From Nomia melanderi (Eukaryota > Arthropoda > Insecta > Hymenoptera > Halictidae), in contig NC_135002.1 of NCBI RefSeq assembly GCF_051020985.1, forward strand, positions 2,914,001-2,978,000: 64,000 nucleotides of DNA, written 5' to 3'. This document shows, piece by piece, positions 33,566 to 45,202 of this stretch. How positions within the stretch are numbered: position 1 is the stretch's first letter; every line of letters begins with the position of its first letter. Both the position numbers and the translations under genes were made by a program. The notes below the pieces were generated by a model. That model saw only the letters and a program-made list of their open reading frames with translations. It made no database searches and was not told the origin of the DNA.

Positions 33566-33625
33566 GTCGACTATAGTCGACGCTCGGCTGTGCGCGTTCG
33601 TCCGTGACTGTCGACTATAGTCGAC
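33566..33625. repeat. Two perfect 16-bp palindromes 44 bp apart
   Basis: GTCGACTATAGTCGAC at 33566-33581 and again at 33610-33625, each fully self-complementary. Both sit in a 22-bp direct repeat (33564-33585 and 33608-33629). The symmetry suggests paired dimeric protein sites or the core of a palindromic element. Function unknown. Confidence 0.9.
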
Positions 33626-34090
33626 GCTCTCGCACCGAAGTGGTTAAGCACAATAATGGTTACAGACGTTGATGAAAATAATGAAAAGCGACAGCGAAGA
33701 CGATTACAGCGTGGAGGTGGTGTAATAACTCATAGCTCCGGCGAACGAGGAGTTTCACAATGACGTAGCTCGCGAGACAGATGGATCCCGAGCTGATCTA
33801 ATTGGTCGGCGAACAATGGCTGCTGATAAGATAGAACCGGGATGTAGTTAGGTGATGCTCGGCGTTCGATTTCCGGCGATGCGTCGAGCAGCGAGCTCCT
33901 CTGATCTTGCATTAAGGGAATAGATGACTCGGAAGGTCTGCTTGATGAAATGGAAATCGTTCGAGAAACTTCAGAGCGACGGGAGGGATTATTAATACGC
34001 GCCACTGATTTATTCAAAGAGAGGGATCGATAAAAACGGCTGTAAATGGAAATTCACTTTATGTAACTCGATCATCGGTCAAACTCTTCT
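33626..34090. other. Mixed DNA, no feature
   Basis: A 95-codon minus frame at 33730-34017 is Ser-rich and unrecognised. Confidence 0.4.
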
Positions 34091-34655
34091 TGTGCTATAA
34101 TCGTACAGTAGTCTCGGTCCGTCATAAATCATCCTCGAGTAGTTCGAATCAGATATCTTCGAGTCTACAGTAGTTTATGCAATGTATCAGAGGAATGTTG
34201 TAGTCAAGAGTAGTCGATTGTGTCTCGGTCTATAATATATCAGACAAACTTCGAGTCTTCAGTAGTATAAGTTAACGATAACAGACATTAATTTCAGTTT
34301 CAATCAATGGAACACGGTGCAATAGAAAATTTCACTGAAATTCAGATTGAATATTGTATAATCAAAAGAAGAAAAGAGAACAAAATATTCCATTCGAAAT
34401 TTTCCAGATCAATTCGACAGTTTTCTATGCTATAATGATACAGTAGTCTCGGTCCATCATGAATCATCCTTGAGTAGTTCGAATCAGATATCTTCAAATC
34501 TACAGTAGTCTAAGTTGACGATACATCAGACATTAATTCCAATTCCAATCAACAGAACACGGTGCAATAGAAAATTTCACTAAAATTCAGATCGAATATC
34601 GTATAATCAAAAGAATAAAAGAACGAAATATTCCAGATCAATTCGACAGAGTCTG
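34091..34655. repeat. Tandem duplication, unit about 335 bp
   Basis: ACAGTAGTCTCGGTCC occurs at 34105 and again near 34439. Shared flanks include GAGTAGTTCGAATCAGATATC and, later, GAACACGGTGCAATAGAAAA. The second copy is shorter at its 3' end. The CTACAGTAGT/CAGTAGTCT motif also recurs internally. Confidence 0.85.
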
Positions 34656-35261
34656 AGCCGTAAAAAAATCGGCAATCTACTTAGAAAACAATAGCTCGGA
34701 TATCGCCGATGCCTCTCGCAAAGAATAATTACACCTCGCGAACGCTCGAGCGTAGAATAATCCAGTCTGAACCCAGACGCGGAGTCTGGGAAGTTTTATT
34801 TTCTCATTGGAAGACCCTCTCCCCCCACTCTCCCGCTGGTTGCCGGTCGAACCGCAATCTCTATCCCGAAAGCGTCGATGAATCGCCATTCAGAACTGGA
34901 TGTAATCTCGAGTCTTTCCCGGGGTCTCGATTAAATCGACCTTCCCTTATTTTTCTCGCCGGGGCCGCAAACACTTTCCCCGGGGTCCCTCGTTTTGCCT
35001 CTCATTTTCGTGCACGATCGCGCGTAACAAAGTAGTCGGGCGGCCGGATAATGAACTGCCAGGGTTCGACTGCGATTGGGATCACGGACGACACTTGCAT
35101 TATTAACGAACGGAAACCGTGCCCCCTCTCCGAGGGAGGGACGAGGGGGTGGATGCCGTGGGAAACTCTTGGAACCTTGTAAAAGGCCCTAGTTCGGAAT
35201 ACCAAGGGGGAGAGTAATGAGAATTGTTCACCGATAAAGTTCATAGATTTTGGGAATTCAT
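34656..35261. other. Mixed DNA, no supported gene
   Basis: GC-rich at 34730-35060. Frames of 70-108 codons on both strands, none recognised. Confidence 0.45.
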
Positions 35262-35775
35262 TTTGCGGGAGATTGAAATTCATTTTTGATTGCGACAGAG
35301 CGGATTAGGTGTTTGAGGCTATGTTTTATGAGCAGAAGAAGAGTGGGAATCATTTGTTGACAATGTTTCGATTGATAATTTGTTTTATGGGAAATTGAAA
35401 TTCATGTTTTATTGAAATAGAGTGGTTACCATGTTTAAGGCTATGTTTTGTGAGCAGAAGAAGAGTGGAATTATTTGTTGATAATATTTTGGTCGATAAT
35501 TTGTTTTATGGGAAATTGAAATTCATTTTTTATTGAAATAGAGCAGTTACCATGTTTAAGGCTATTTTTGATGAGCAGAAGAAGAGTGGAATCATTTGTT
35601 GACAATGTTTCGATTGATAATTTGTTTTATGGGAAATTGAAATTCATTTTTTATTGAAGCAGAGTGGTTACCATGTTTAAGGCTATGTTTTATGAGCAGA
35701 AGAGTGGGAATCATTTGTTGATAACGTTTCCATCGATAATTTGTTTTATGGGAAATTGAGATTAATATTTGTTCG
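35262..35775. repeat. Minisatellite, unit 121-122 bp, four copies
   Basis: GTTTAAGGCTATGTTTT landmarks at 35311, 35433, 35554 and 35675. Each is followed by GAGCAGAAGAAGAGTGG, ATCATTTGTTGA and GATAATTTGTTTTATGGGAA. Confidence 0.93.
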
Positions 35776-35855
35776 AAACGTACTGGATTTGCCCTATTCC
35801 GTATCTATTATGTATAAAGCAGTTACGACTGATCAATGGTGCACTTGAACCACTG

Positions 35856-36245
35856 CAGTCTCACTTGCCATTGATTTGCACCGCTGTCGTCGCGTTTACC
35901 GTTGATTCACACTACTGTCGTTGCTCTTACCATTGGTTTGTGCCACTGTCGTTGCACTCGCCATTGATTTGTATCATTGTCGGCGCGTTTAATACTGATT
36001 CCCGCTACTGCTTTCGCATTTAACATTGATTCACGCTACCGTTGTCGCGTTTAACATTGACTTATACCGCAGAGGTCGCACCTCTCATCGATTCGCGTTA
36101 ATTTCGTCGCATTCGACGTGTGCCACTGTCATCGTTTTTCACTTATACCGGTGCCGTTGCGCTAGACGTTGACTCGCATCGCTGTCATTGCACTTGTCCC
36201 TCATTTCCACCGCCGCCATTGCTCTTATCATTGATTTATACTACC
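35856..36245. repeat. Degenerate tandem array, unit about 36 bp
   Basis: About ten diverged units of the form CACTGTCGTTGCNCTTNCCATTGATTT. The 36-bp length keeps frame, which creates an 84-codon plus frame (35769-36023) with repeated CTAVVAF-like words. The frame stops while the array continues, so I do not call it a gene. Confidence 0.8.
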
Positions 36246-36804
36246 CGCCAGCCTCGCTTATGGCGAACCGAGGCCACTGTTTACTGAATCTCCATCAGAA
36301 AATTTTCTACATTTATCTTAAAGCCATTGTTAGAAACTCGTTAGTCTCGTTCCGGACCACAGCAGATACGGATCTCCAGTTCCATTGTCTCCGACGTTAC
36401 GGAAGTCTCGAAATGTTCCGCAACAAAGGACTACTTCGTCGTCGTTAATTTTACAGGGAACCTTAGCTCTGTTCCTATTTTATTAGCGAACGTTCCTCGA
36501 ACGAAACTTATTCATTATCTAAACGACTCTCTCTCTCTCTCTCTCTCTTTCTCTTTTTCTCTTGGTTGTAACTCCCGAGGAGACTCTTCCGAACTTACAA
36601 ACTCGAGTTACCGATGTTGCTTCCGGCAAGCAAGCTTCTCTTTCCGTTTCCTTCGACACTTTAATAAAATTCGGAGACGGTGTTTTGAGTTTCATCTCGG
36701 GACAATTTGCTCGTGCCCAGTTCCTGAGTGACCACGAGAACCAGAACTGTGCATGAAAACTGGACCTAATGTATAAGAGGTTGTGAAAAGAAATGAAATA
36801 TTGT
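36246..36804. other. Mixed DNA with a (CT)n microsatellite
   Basis: (CT)n at about 36528-36549. Short frames of 64-86 codons only. Confidence 0.55.
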
Positions 36805-37060
36805 AGTATCTAGAATTTTTAGCGTAGGTTAAAGTATTTTTGAGAAGAGTGAATGTAAGAGTGAGTGTGAGTGAAGGGGTCAGAGGTGCATCTGAGTGTT
36901 TGCGATGAGTGCGAGTGAGAAGAATGATTTTTGGGAGAGAATGTTAAGAGAAAATTGTATTTTTTACGTATTGTCCGTGTTGTTTCCATATTTCATGAAA
37001 TATCTATTTAATAATAGTATTAAAGTTCATTATCTATAATAATAGTAACCACTATAATGT
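36805..37060 (+). repeat. Interspersed repeat N
   Basis: GTATCTAGAATTTTTAGCG, TTTTTGAGAAGAGTGAA, TTGTTTCCATATTTCAT and ATCTATAATAATAGT occur here in the same order as at 41768-42180. Between the first and last word this copy has extra GAGTG-rich sequence (36850-36940). Confidence 0.7.
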
Positions 37061-37604
37061 TGATAATGGATTAAGATATAATTCATGAAATTTCTCTATT
37101 TTTACTAGTGTCTAAATCGGATTCTACGCGATCAAAGATAAACGATGATATATGAAAGTTTGAGTCACTAGATACACTGTATTTCAATCGTAATTTGCAC
37201 AGTCTCATTATATCAATGATTGCTTGAGCTGATGTGGAAGCGGACAGAAATAGGTATACCCGACAGCGGCTGGTTAATAATGTATTACTCGTACAGTGGT
37301 ATAAATCAATCACCCGTCAGACAGTTAGTAATTTGAAATGCAGTAGCGAACGTTTATCATACGTCAGACGCAGGCTAAAATTGAAATCAAATGCGAGGTA
37401 AGTAACGCTAATGTGTAAAGACAACGATCAGATGCGTTACGTTATTACACGTAACCGCAACGCATATTTCTTCAGACTTGTCTGAACAAACTGCAAATAA
37501 ATAAAACTGAAACTGTCAAAAATGAAATGAAAAAAAAAATGAAATCGATTTCAATGTTGAAATTGAAATCAAAATGTAGAGCCTAGCTTACATTTTTACA
37601 TCGA
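37061..37604. other. AT-rich DNA, no feature
   Basis: An A-run lies at about 37531-37539 with an AATGAAAT-rich neighbourhood. No element or gene seen. Confidence 0.4.
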
Positions 37605-37926
37605 TTTTTCTACGCGAGTCATTTATTTATGCTGTTGTATTTTCATTCTTTCTCGACGAATAATATCTATCTAGAGTATTATTCAGAATAACGATATTCT
37701 CTCGTTAGGTTCAACTTTGTACTATCGTAATTATCGTAATTAACTCAGCAACGTGACTAGCAATCAAACGTAACAACTCATACGTTACACAATTATCTAG
37801 TAACTATCAATCTCCCCGAAGCAATTAGGAAGTCATTATTACTATTTATTATCAATACTTTACTACTCTCATTACACTTACTCTTCCATACGAAAATCGT
37901 AATTACCTCAACAAAAAGAATAACAA
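37605..37926 (+). repeat. Interspersed repeat Q, copy 1
   Basis: About 320 bp with TCTAGAGTATTATTCAG, CAACTTTGTACTATCGTAAT, CATACGTTACACAATTATC and CATTACACTTACTCTTCC, matched at 40465-40870. It ends where family M begins. Confidence 0.85.
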
Positions 37927-38156
37927 TTAACCCCTTCACCTACAATATCGTATCAGACTCGTGACGAAAATTTTAAACTGAATTCGAGAAATCTAAGTGT
38001 TATTTATATTTTCTCAATATAAATTAAATACTACTTTTCTGTTGAAGCAAACGTAGACAGAATGAGCATGAAAATTGTCTATTCCTAATAAATTATTAAC
38101 GATAGAGTAGTTGTATCGACGATAGCTAAGAAACAAATCACAGAGCAAGGGGTTAA
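37927..38156 (+). mobile_element. Family M MITE, complete
   Basis: TTAACCCCTTCACCTACAA to GAGCAAGGGGTTAA, 230 bp, TTAA both ends. The Q relative at 40.9-41.1 kb lacks this element, so M inserted at or next to the Q end. Confidence 0.83.
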
Positions 38157-39049
38157 ACATAAAAACTCATACGTTCCAAACAATAAAACTAAAACTGTCA
38201 AAAATGGGAAACGCGACGAAGGGAAAAGAAAATTAAAAAACCTATTCAAATTGAAATCGAAATGCAGAGACTAGCTTGGATCGTTACACCTAAACAAAAA
38301 GTGTAATTTTTCCGAACAATCCTGAAACCGACGCGAATGGGAATGAAATTAAGGAAAACCCGAGAGCAGAGCGACAGAAGCTCGTGAGATTGAAATGTAA
38401 AAACAAACGAGCGTGCAATCGTTATCCTGAGCAAATAACGGTAGAGAAAAAAAGGGCACGTCGGTCATCGGACACGAGCTAATTCCAGTCCCGATTACAG
38501 CCGGGATCAATTTTCGGACTTTTTAACCGCGGAGCCCCGATTCCGCTCGAATTCCGCCGAAGGCAGCTCTCTCGGCTCCCCCCGTCCGATCGACGTTAAT
38601 TAACATTCGACCGTCCGTGTTCGGAAATAAACGAGCAACGCGGACGATGAATTCAATTAATTCCCGGTGTGATTTCGCGCTGACATTAATTAATGACGAG
38701 CCACGCAACGAAGGTCGGCCATTGGGAGAGCGTGCGCGAGCACGTGGGGCCGGTCGCGAATCAACCGGAAGTGATCCACGAATCTGGCTATTAATGATAC
38801 GAGATTCAACGACGAAACGAGAAAAAGGGGAATATTCGGACGTGAATGAATCCCATGGAAATCCTTCGATTTTCCGCGGATAAGCTGCGACCGGAATTCG
38901 GAAAATTGGGGGGATCGCGGAAAACGTGGAGAGCTGATTGACTTGAATTTTTCGGATCCGTCGGGGAATGTTTTATCTTTCTGAGTGGAGAATTGCGGGA
39001 TTGGGGAATTGTGAAATTGGGAGAGTGATATCGTTGAATGTTGCGGAAT
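38157..39049. other. Mixed DNA, no supported gene
   Basis: 38470-38890 is CpG-rich. The word AACTCATACG from repeat Q appears once near 38163. No coding evidence. Confidence 0.45.
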
Positions 39050-39535
39050 AGAAAAATGAATATTCTTGTGTGTTGCGAGAATGGGGATATGAGAGTTAAT
39101 TTGTTGCAGCATGAGAGCGTAAAAGCTACTGAACGTTGCGAAACGGAGAAATAAACAATCTTTCATGTTACAAAATAGAGGAACAAGGATTAATTTGCAT
39201 TGTAATATGGAAGCATGAAAATTACTGCACTTCGCGAAACAGAAGAATAAACAATCCTCCACATTACAAAATGAAGAAACAAAGATTACTTTACATTGCA
39301 AAATAGAAACAATAATTACTTTGCATTTTAATATAGAAGCATAAAAATTACTGAACGTTGGAAACAGAAGAATAAACAATCCTCCGCATCACAAAATAAA
39401 AGAACAAAAATTAATTCACATTGCAGTATAGAAGCATAAAAATTACTGAACGTCTCAAAACAGAAAAATAAATCTTCCACATTGCAATACAGAAAACAAA
39501 GAATTCTTTCGCTTATAAAACATAATTCCGACGAT
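39050..39535. repeat. Degenerate minisatellite, unit about 90-127 bp
   Basis: AATAAACAATC landmarks at about 39152, 39246 and 39373, with CACATTACAAAATGAAG-like and GAAGCATAAAAATTACTGAA-like words repeating. A 229-codon minus frame covers it; its Cys/Phe-rich repeats mirror the array, so I reject it as a gene. Confidence 0.8.
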
Positions 39536-40464
39536 TTCCCATTGCAAAACAGAGAAACGAAACTCGTCTCAGCCGAGTTCTCGGTGCTTTCGCGTGCACG
39601 CATCTCTGTTAGCCGAATAATAATGATTAATTATCAGCGTACACCGTCGATTGAATAGTACATCGAGCCGGTGGCACGAGTATTGTTCTGGTAATTGTTT
39701 CACAATTAGAACGCCGGCCCGCGATTCGTTGCCGTTCATTTGCGAGCGCCGACCGTCCGATGGCGAATCTTGTCGGTCGATCGATATCCATACGGTCGCG
39801 GACATTAATATGTTTTTCGATTCCCGTGTTCGTTTTATAATCCTTCCTTTCGAAATATTGAAAATTAATTAATAGCGGACGCGGGGCTCCCCCTTTGTTC
39901 GACTGCGCCTTTGTTTAGACCGCAAATAACGGGCCACGCGCGCCGCTTGATTGCTGTTTAAATTTTCTGACGTTCGCGTCGACGGCCGACGCGATAAATA
40001 AACAGAGAATACGGATCAAGATTAATGATAATAAAATCGTACAAACGTCAGAAGGTTGCGCATTCGCCGGTGACAAATGGACGGACTCTCGTTAAACTTT
40101 ATCGTCGTCCGAATATCTGTCTAGAACTCGATTTCCAATCGGATTATATTCTCTACTTTTCATTATTCTTTAAAATTGTATAGTTATCGAGAGTTTCGCT
40201 TGTCGGTTCCTACGAGTCGATGCAATTATTTATAGTTCTTTGAATACGAAGCTTTTAAAGGAAGAAACCAAGGGAAATGTAGGTCCCCCGTACCCGTAAG
40301 TCAAGGAACTTTAAATTAAAACTGTTTCCTCCGCGAGACAAAATTCTTAGACAACAATTTATCGTTGTATCCACCCTTCGGCTTTCGCTTGACAACTTAG
40401 GCTTCGCGAGCTTCGGACTTAACTTCGGGAAGTCTGAGTATATCTCCGAGCGATTTTTCTAGGC
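39536..40464. other. Mixed DNA, no feature
   Basis: CpG-rich at 39690-40000; AT-rich afterward. Short frames only. Confidence 0.45.
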
Positions 40465-41225
40465 GAGTGGTCATTTATTTACGCAGCTATGTTTTCATTC
40501 TTTCTTCGCAAATAATATCTGTCTAGAGTATTGTTAAGGATAGCGATATTCTCTTGTTAAGTACAACTTTGTACTATCGTAATTATCGTAATTACCTCAG
40601 TGAAATGACTGGCAATCGAACATAACTCATACGTTACACAATTATCTAGTAACTATCAATCACCCCGAAGCAATTAGGAAGTCACTATTACTATTTATTA
40701 TCAATACTTCACTACTCTCATTATACTACTTACTCTTCCATACCAAACTCCTAATTACCTCAGCAAAAAGCCATTAGGAAGTCATTATTACTATTTATTA
40801 TCAATACTTCACTACTCTCATTACACTTACTCTTCCATACCAAAATCCTAATTACCTCAGCAAAAAGAAACAATCAGACATAAAAACTCATACGTTACAC
40901 AGTAACCTAGTAACTCACATTTTAATGATTCCTACTCGACATCACTCTTCCCCTATCAATCGCGAAGCAATTAGGAAGTCATCAGTGTTTACGCCAGTCA
41001 ACACGCTAATCGCTGCGCAAGAGCATTTGTAAATTCTTATTACTAGCATTTTATTACTATTTGTTATCAATACTTCACTGCTCTCATTACACTTACTCTT
41101 CCATACCAAAATCCCAATTACCTCAGCAAAAAGAAACAATCAAACATAACTCACACGTTACACAGTTACCTACTAACACATTTCGATGATTCCTAACATC
41201 ACACTTCCCCTGTCAATCGCGCGGC
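40465..41225 (+). repeat. Interspersed repeat Q, copy 2, internally amplified
   Basis: Starts like Q copy 1 (GTCATTTATTTACGCAG). Then the 3' block (CAATTAGGAAGTCATTATTAC to TACCTCAGCAAAAAG) is repeated about three times, near 40673, 40770 and 40968-41130, with varied spacers. Extra length comes from local duplication rather than insertion. Confidence 0.82.
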
Positions 41226-41759
41226 AATTAGTAAAGTCCCCGGTGACCGTGACAGTGAACTCGGTAATCGACGCGTAAGAGCGGCCGGAAATTCGCTGGA
41301 ACGCGTCTCGTCGTCGGCGCACCGGTAAATAATGGAAATAGAAGGGTTTCCTGTAACTTCCGTGGGATCGGCGCGAGCTAGCAGGAGGCAGATAAGGTTA
41401 ACACCGGCGCGCTAAAATCAATGTACACAACCGCACCAGCGCGGATAATAAAGCGAGCGATGCGCGCGTGTGGAGGCGGTACGCGCATAATCTATCCGCT
41501 GAGCCGGCTTGCGGCAATTACGTCGCCGAATCTATCCTCGCGTTGAACCCGGCCGCCGCGCCACGCCGCGCTGAATTTCGAGCGATGAGCGTTGATACCG
41601 ACGCCACGCCGCGCCGGTGATTAATTCGATAGGGGAATTACCGGAAAATCCATGCCTCGAGTCAATTGTCCTGCACGCGCGCCCCTGGACCACTGTTCTT
41701 CGTTTAATTAGCTGCCGGAAAAGCTTCGCGCGAGTTCTTTGCCCATTTTCAGCGTGACT
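41226..41759. other. GC-rich CpG-dense DNA
   Basis: Dense CGCGC words at 41400-41700. A 96-codon minus frame is unrecognised. Flanked by repeats Q and N. Confidence 0.45.
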
Positions 41760-42200
41760 GCTGTGGTATCTAGAATTTTTAGCGTAGGTTATGGTATTTT
41801 TGAGAAGAGTGAAGTTATCCATGTTGTTTCCATATTTTATTAAATATATATTTATTCCTAATTCTCGATTAATCGAGATTCCGCTCTTTCATTACCTATA
41901 CGGTACCACTTTTCAAACAGTGCAATGTCGATTCTTAAACGACGCAATAACGATCCTCAAACATTACGATTCCTAACCGAAGTAATAAGAATTATTTATT
42001 CCCTTATTCCCCTCTTGAAAGTTTGCAGTGAAATTCAAAAAATTCATAAAATTGTATCTAGAATTTTTAAGAAGAGTGAAGTTGTCCATGTTGTTTCCAT
42101 ATTTCATTGAATACATATATTTATTCCTAATTCTCGATTACTGAATATCCACCTTTTCAATATCTATAATAATAGTCAACACTATACTACTTTCCCAACT
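41760..42200 (+). repeat. Interspersed repeat N, two head-to-tail copies
   Basis: GTATCTAGAATTTTTA at 41768 and again at about 42055. Both are followed by GAAGAGTGAAGTT(A/G)TCCATG, TTGTTTCCATATTT and TTATTCCTAATTCTCGATTA. Only the second copy reaches ATCTATAATAATAGT. After it, TGGGAGCGGACTG and AGGCGCCAAAA are suggestive of retroelement boundary sequence, but that is weak. Confidence 0.72.
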
Positions 42201-42256
42201 TGGGAGCGGACTGTTCCTAGAGGCGCCAAAATTTTTAATAAAAAATTAATTAATAA

Positions 42257-42411
42257 TTAACACGTTGACTGCCACGGTGGTCACCGATGAGTGGAGCTTC
42301 CAAATTGCTTGAAAACAGTTACAACAAGAAGACTGATATCGAATCAGAATATTTAGTAACAGTAGAAGCTAGATAACAGTGTAATAAGAGTAATACCAAA
42401 ACACCAACCTG
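42257..42411 (+). mobile_element. Family J element, left part
   Basis: TTAACACGTTGACTGCCACGG start, shared with 57305. The interior (GAATATTTAGTAAC, CTAGATAACAGTGTAAT) also matches. No right terminus seen before family K begins. Confidence 0.65.
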
Positions 42412-42589
42412 TTAACTGTGGAATTTAATTTGAAAACTTCCTCGTTTCGCGCGCAATAAAGTGAACAAATGAAGTTCACTAAGGTATATTTTAATGAAAA
42501 GCCAAAGCAAAACAAAGAAGTATTACGTGCTTATTTGAAAAAATAAAGAATTCATGAAAGAATTAGTAAAAACACAGTTAACTGCTTAA
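42412..42589 (+). mobile_element. Family K MITE, shortened
   Basis: GTTAACTGTGGAATTTAATTTG at the left and ACAGTTAACTGCTTAA at the right, about 178 bp. The interior CGCGCAATAAAGTGAA matches K at 27294. Shorter than that copy (251 bp), mainly before the right end. Confidence 0.75.
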
Positions 42590-42689
42590 ACCTTAATTTC
42601 CATTAATATGGAACGAACCAAATCTGAGCCGCATAAAACACAAGAAAAATAGCAGATCACAACGAATTTCTGTTCAATTAAGTTTCGAC

Positions 42690-42870
42690 TGCATAAGAGC
42701 ATCGATCACTCGTTAGTCAAAGCGTTAAACAGAAGTAAAAAGCAAGAGTGTAATCGATCGGCCCGCGAATTCTGGCAGTCGTAGCGGACGCCAGATTAGT
42801 TTTGCACATATTTGTACGGCGAGGGGAAGACTGAAGTGTTGCGTAATGGTTTCCATCCATAATGAAAACC
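42690..42870. repeat. Interspersed repeat P, copy 2
   Basis: CGATCACTCGTTAGTCAAAG to GTAATGGTTTCCATCC, matching 33298-33445 with a few small insertions (TGGCAGTCGT near 42775). Confidence 0.8.
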
Positions 42871-43440
42871 TATCGATTCCGTGTATGGCTTTGGGCTGTT
42901 AGCGCGATCATTTAAAATTCCGAGCACTCGTTGCCGGCGGAATGTCGGAGAGGCGAGGAAACCAGATCAATATTCAGCCGTGGGATCGCGTTGCAGCTTA
43001 ACGATGCAATCGATCAGACCTATTATACCTCGAGACTCGCGATATTTTCCTCGGGGGAAACTTTTAGTCCGCGTTCCTCGATCCTAGCTACGGCCGACGA
43101 CGTCCCAGGGTTCGCGGCTAAAGGTGCGTTTGCATTACGGCTCCGATACCGGCGAACAGAGCATCGATCATAGCGATAAAACCTGTTCGGGATGGCTGCC
43201 TTTTTCCTGCGTTCACGGCGGATAATCCGGTTCGGTTGTTCAGTGCATCTGGCGAGTGGAATATACGTTTTATCAATAAACTTTCCTATCGTGACGAACG
43301 AGGCTGGGTCAAAGGAACGAGCTGCTCGCAGGCAAAATCGATGCATTTCTTTAATTCTTTGGAACTTTAATACTGAAACATCTGATAGATGCTTGCCAAC
43401 TTGTTTGCAATAATTGTTTAAACATTACGATACGTAAGTG
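42871..43440. other. CpG-rich mixed DNA, no gene
   Basis: Frames of 68-107 codons overlap on both strands; none recognised. Confidence 0.45.
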
Positions 43441-43620
43441 ATATTTTCTAAATTATTATTATTATTATTGTTTATTATTGATGTCTTAAAAGCATTGAAT
43501 ACTTGAAATGATCTTGAAAATAACTATTTCCATTTGAATACTGCAATGAACGTCTGAAGAAACTGAAAATAATTTAGTTACAATTTCCATAGGGATCACG
43601 TATACGTATAATAAATCGTC
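43441..43620 (-). mobile_element. (ATT)n run followed by family E fragment
   Basis: ATTATTATTATTATTG at about 43457-43472, then reverse-orientation E (AAGCATTGAATACTTGAAAT, GTCTGAAGAAACTGAAAATA, TACAATTTCCATAGGGATCA) matching the E interior at 17080-17225. Both terminal CACTAG sequences are lost. Confidence 0.65.
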
Positions 43621-44283
43621 GAGCGTACGAATGGCGGGAAACTTTTGTAAGACAGCGTGTTTCAACGCTTCTTCCTCATCGGCGCTTTCATCGAGTATCG
43701 CAGCTGCGATGTAGACGCGGCCTAACGACCAGAACTCTCAGGGAAAATTATTTCCGCCATAATGGCCGCGTAATGAACTCTCTCGCGCAGCTGTCGGATC
43801 AAGGATCCGTGACGGGGCGGACAAACTAAGCCGGCAGAATTAAGATTCAACGGGGAACGATCGATATTTCGGCGAACGACGCGGCTCCCCCGTGTTCGCC
43901 GATCATGGGGTTGGTTCCCGTGTCCGGTTAACGTTCGGGCCGCAGCCGGTTAACGGGTATCGCCGCATAATCGATAACGACTCCTCGAATTCACGGCCTA
44001 AATACACAAACGGTTTAGCTAATCGTAACGTGTCCGACGATATTACGTGACGCCGACGGTAACTGGCGATCGGCCGTCCCGCAATGGGACCCCATTCGCC
44101 GATGAAAATTTATTTGCGCTTGTTCGACTCCCTCGACGATTGCTCTGCGACGATTTCTGTAGCGGGACGGCAGATTCGCATTGGATTTTGATTTTTTAGA
44201 CGGGTTCAGAGTGATTTTGGATTTGATGCTCGGAAGCAACGACGAGAAACGAGATTTTGCAATATTTTAATATGATAAGTATA
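43621..44283. other. CpG-rich mixed DNA, no gene
   Basis: No repeat or coding signal. A 74-codon minus frame at 44015-44239 is unrecognised. Confidence 0.45.
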
Positions 44284-44503
44284 TTAACCCTTTGAACTCT
44301 GTAGGCTCCAATATTGCAGCAGTTCTAGTATCAAATATTTTAATGAATCAAAGAAAGTACCGGAAAATTATCAGATTTTCCACGCATTCAAATTTTGTAC
44401 TAAGGAAAATAATGTTATAGAATTTTTCATTTTCACTAGAGATACCATAAAAATTAGTTACCAATTTTTAAAAATTAAAACCATTTGGAGTGCTAAGGGT
44501 TAA
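44284..44503 (+). mobile_element. Family B MITE, complete
   Basis: TTAACCCTTTGAACTCTG to TTTGGAGTGCTAAGGGTTAA, 220 bp, TTAA on both sides. The best single-copy B reference in the window. Confidence 0.9.
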
Positions 44504-44559
44504 TTGAAAAAGTTGAATTAGAAATTTTGATTAACGGTACATTATTCGCTAATTCTAAT

Positions 44560-44640
44560 TCTCAATATTTTTCTATATTTTCTATATTTTCCATATTTTC
44601 TATATTTTCCATATTTCCTATATTTTCTATATTTTATTCC
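44560..44640. repeat. Low-complexity (TTTTCTATA)n-like tract
   Basis: About eight TTTTC(T/C)ATA nonamer-like units. They encode an IFSIFSIF run in a 193-codon frame (44527-45108) that I reject for that reason. Confidence 0.85.
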
Positions 44641-45202
44641 TGTATCCGTTGTACGTTCATATATTCTTACATTTATTCTACTTTAGTGCGTCCATCTTTC
44701 TTGATACGCTCAATTATTCTTTCTCCGGTGTATGTCCACAGAAAATTAATGGACGAACTAAACATTATAATTAATTGGCGCCACCGTTACCTCGTGATTA
44801 CCGAAATTAATTTCGCCGTCACGAGTAGAACATCATGTCCCTGTAAACGGATGACATCGCGATCAATGAGCGAAAACTACGCCCGCAAGATTCCGGAATT
44901 CCCTTTGTCCCGTGTAGTAACGCGGTCTCACGGAAATCGTCGTGTCGTCAATCCGATTATGCGGATCCGTTTACGCGGCGGCCTCGAGGATCCGCGGTTG
45001 CCGACGCCGCAACCGGTTTCCGGCTCAGAGGACGACAGGTTCGTCTGCGGAACGTCTGCGCCTCCAAATCGTTTCGGGACTCGTGAACGGGAAATATGTA
45101 TTCGATAGAGTAATTAGATCCAGAGTGTCTTCATCTAAGCGAAACCTGCCGAATAATATTCCATTGAGATCGAGAAGAGCCTAAGTAACTTTTTTTTAAT
45201 AA
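44641..45202. other. Mixed DNA, no feature
   Basis: CpG-rich at 44880-45090. No recognised element. Confidence 0.45.

Noticed and set aside
38690..39379. 229-codon minus-strand frame
   Set aside because: Cys/Phe-rich repeats in the product mirror the underlying degenerate tandem array.
42180..42240. Retroelement boundary suggested by AGGCGCCAAAA next to repeat N
   Set aside because: A short GGCGCC word alone is not evidence of a primer-binding site; no downstream coding sequence.
44527..45108. 193-codon frame starting with an IFSIFSIF run
   Set aside because: Begins in a nonamer low-complexity tract and continues through CpG-rich DNA without any recognised domain.
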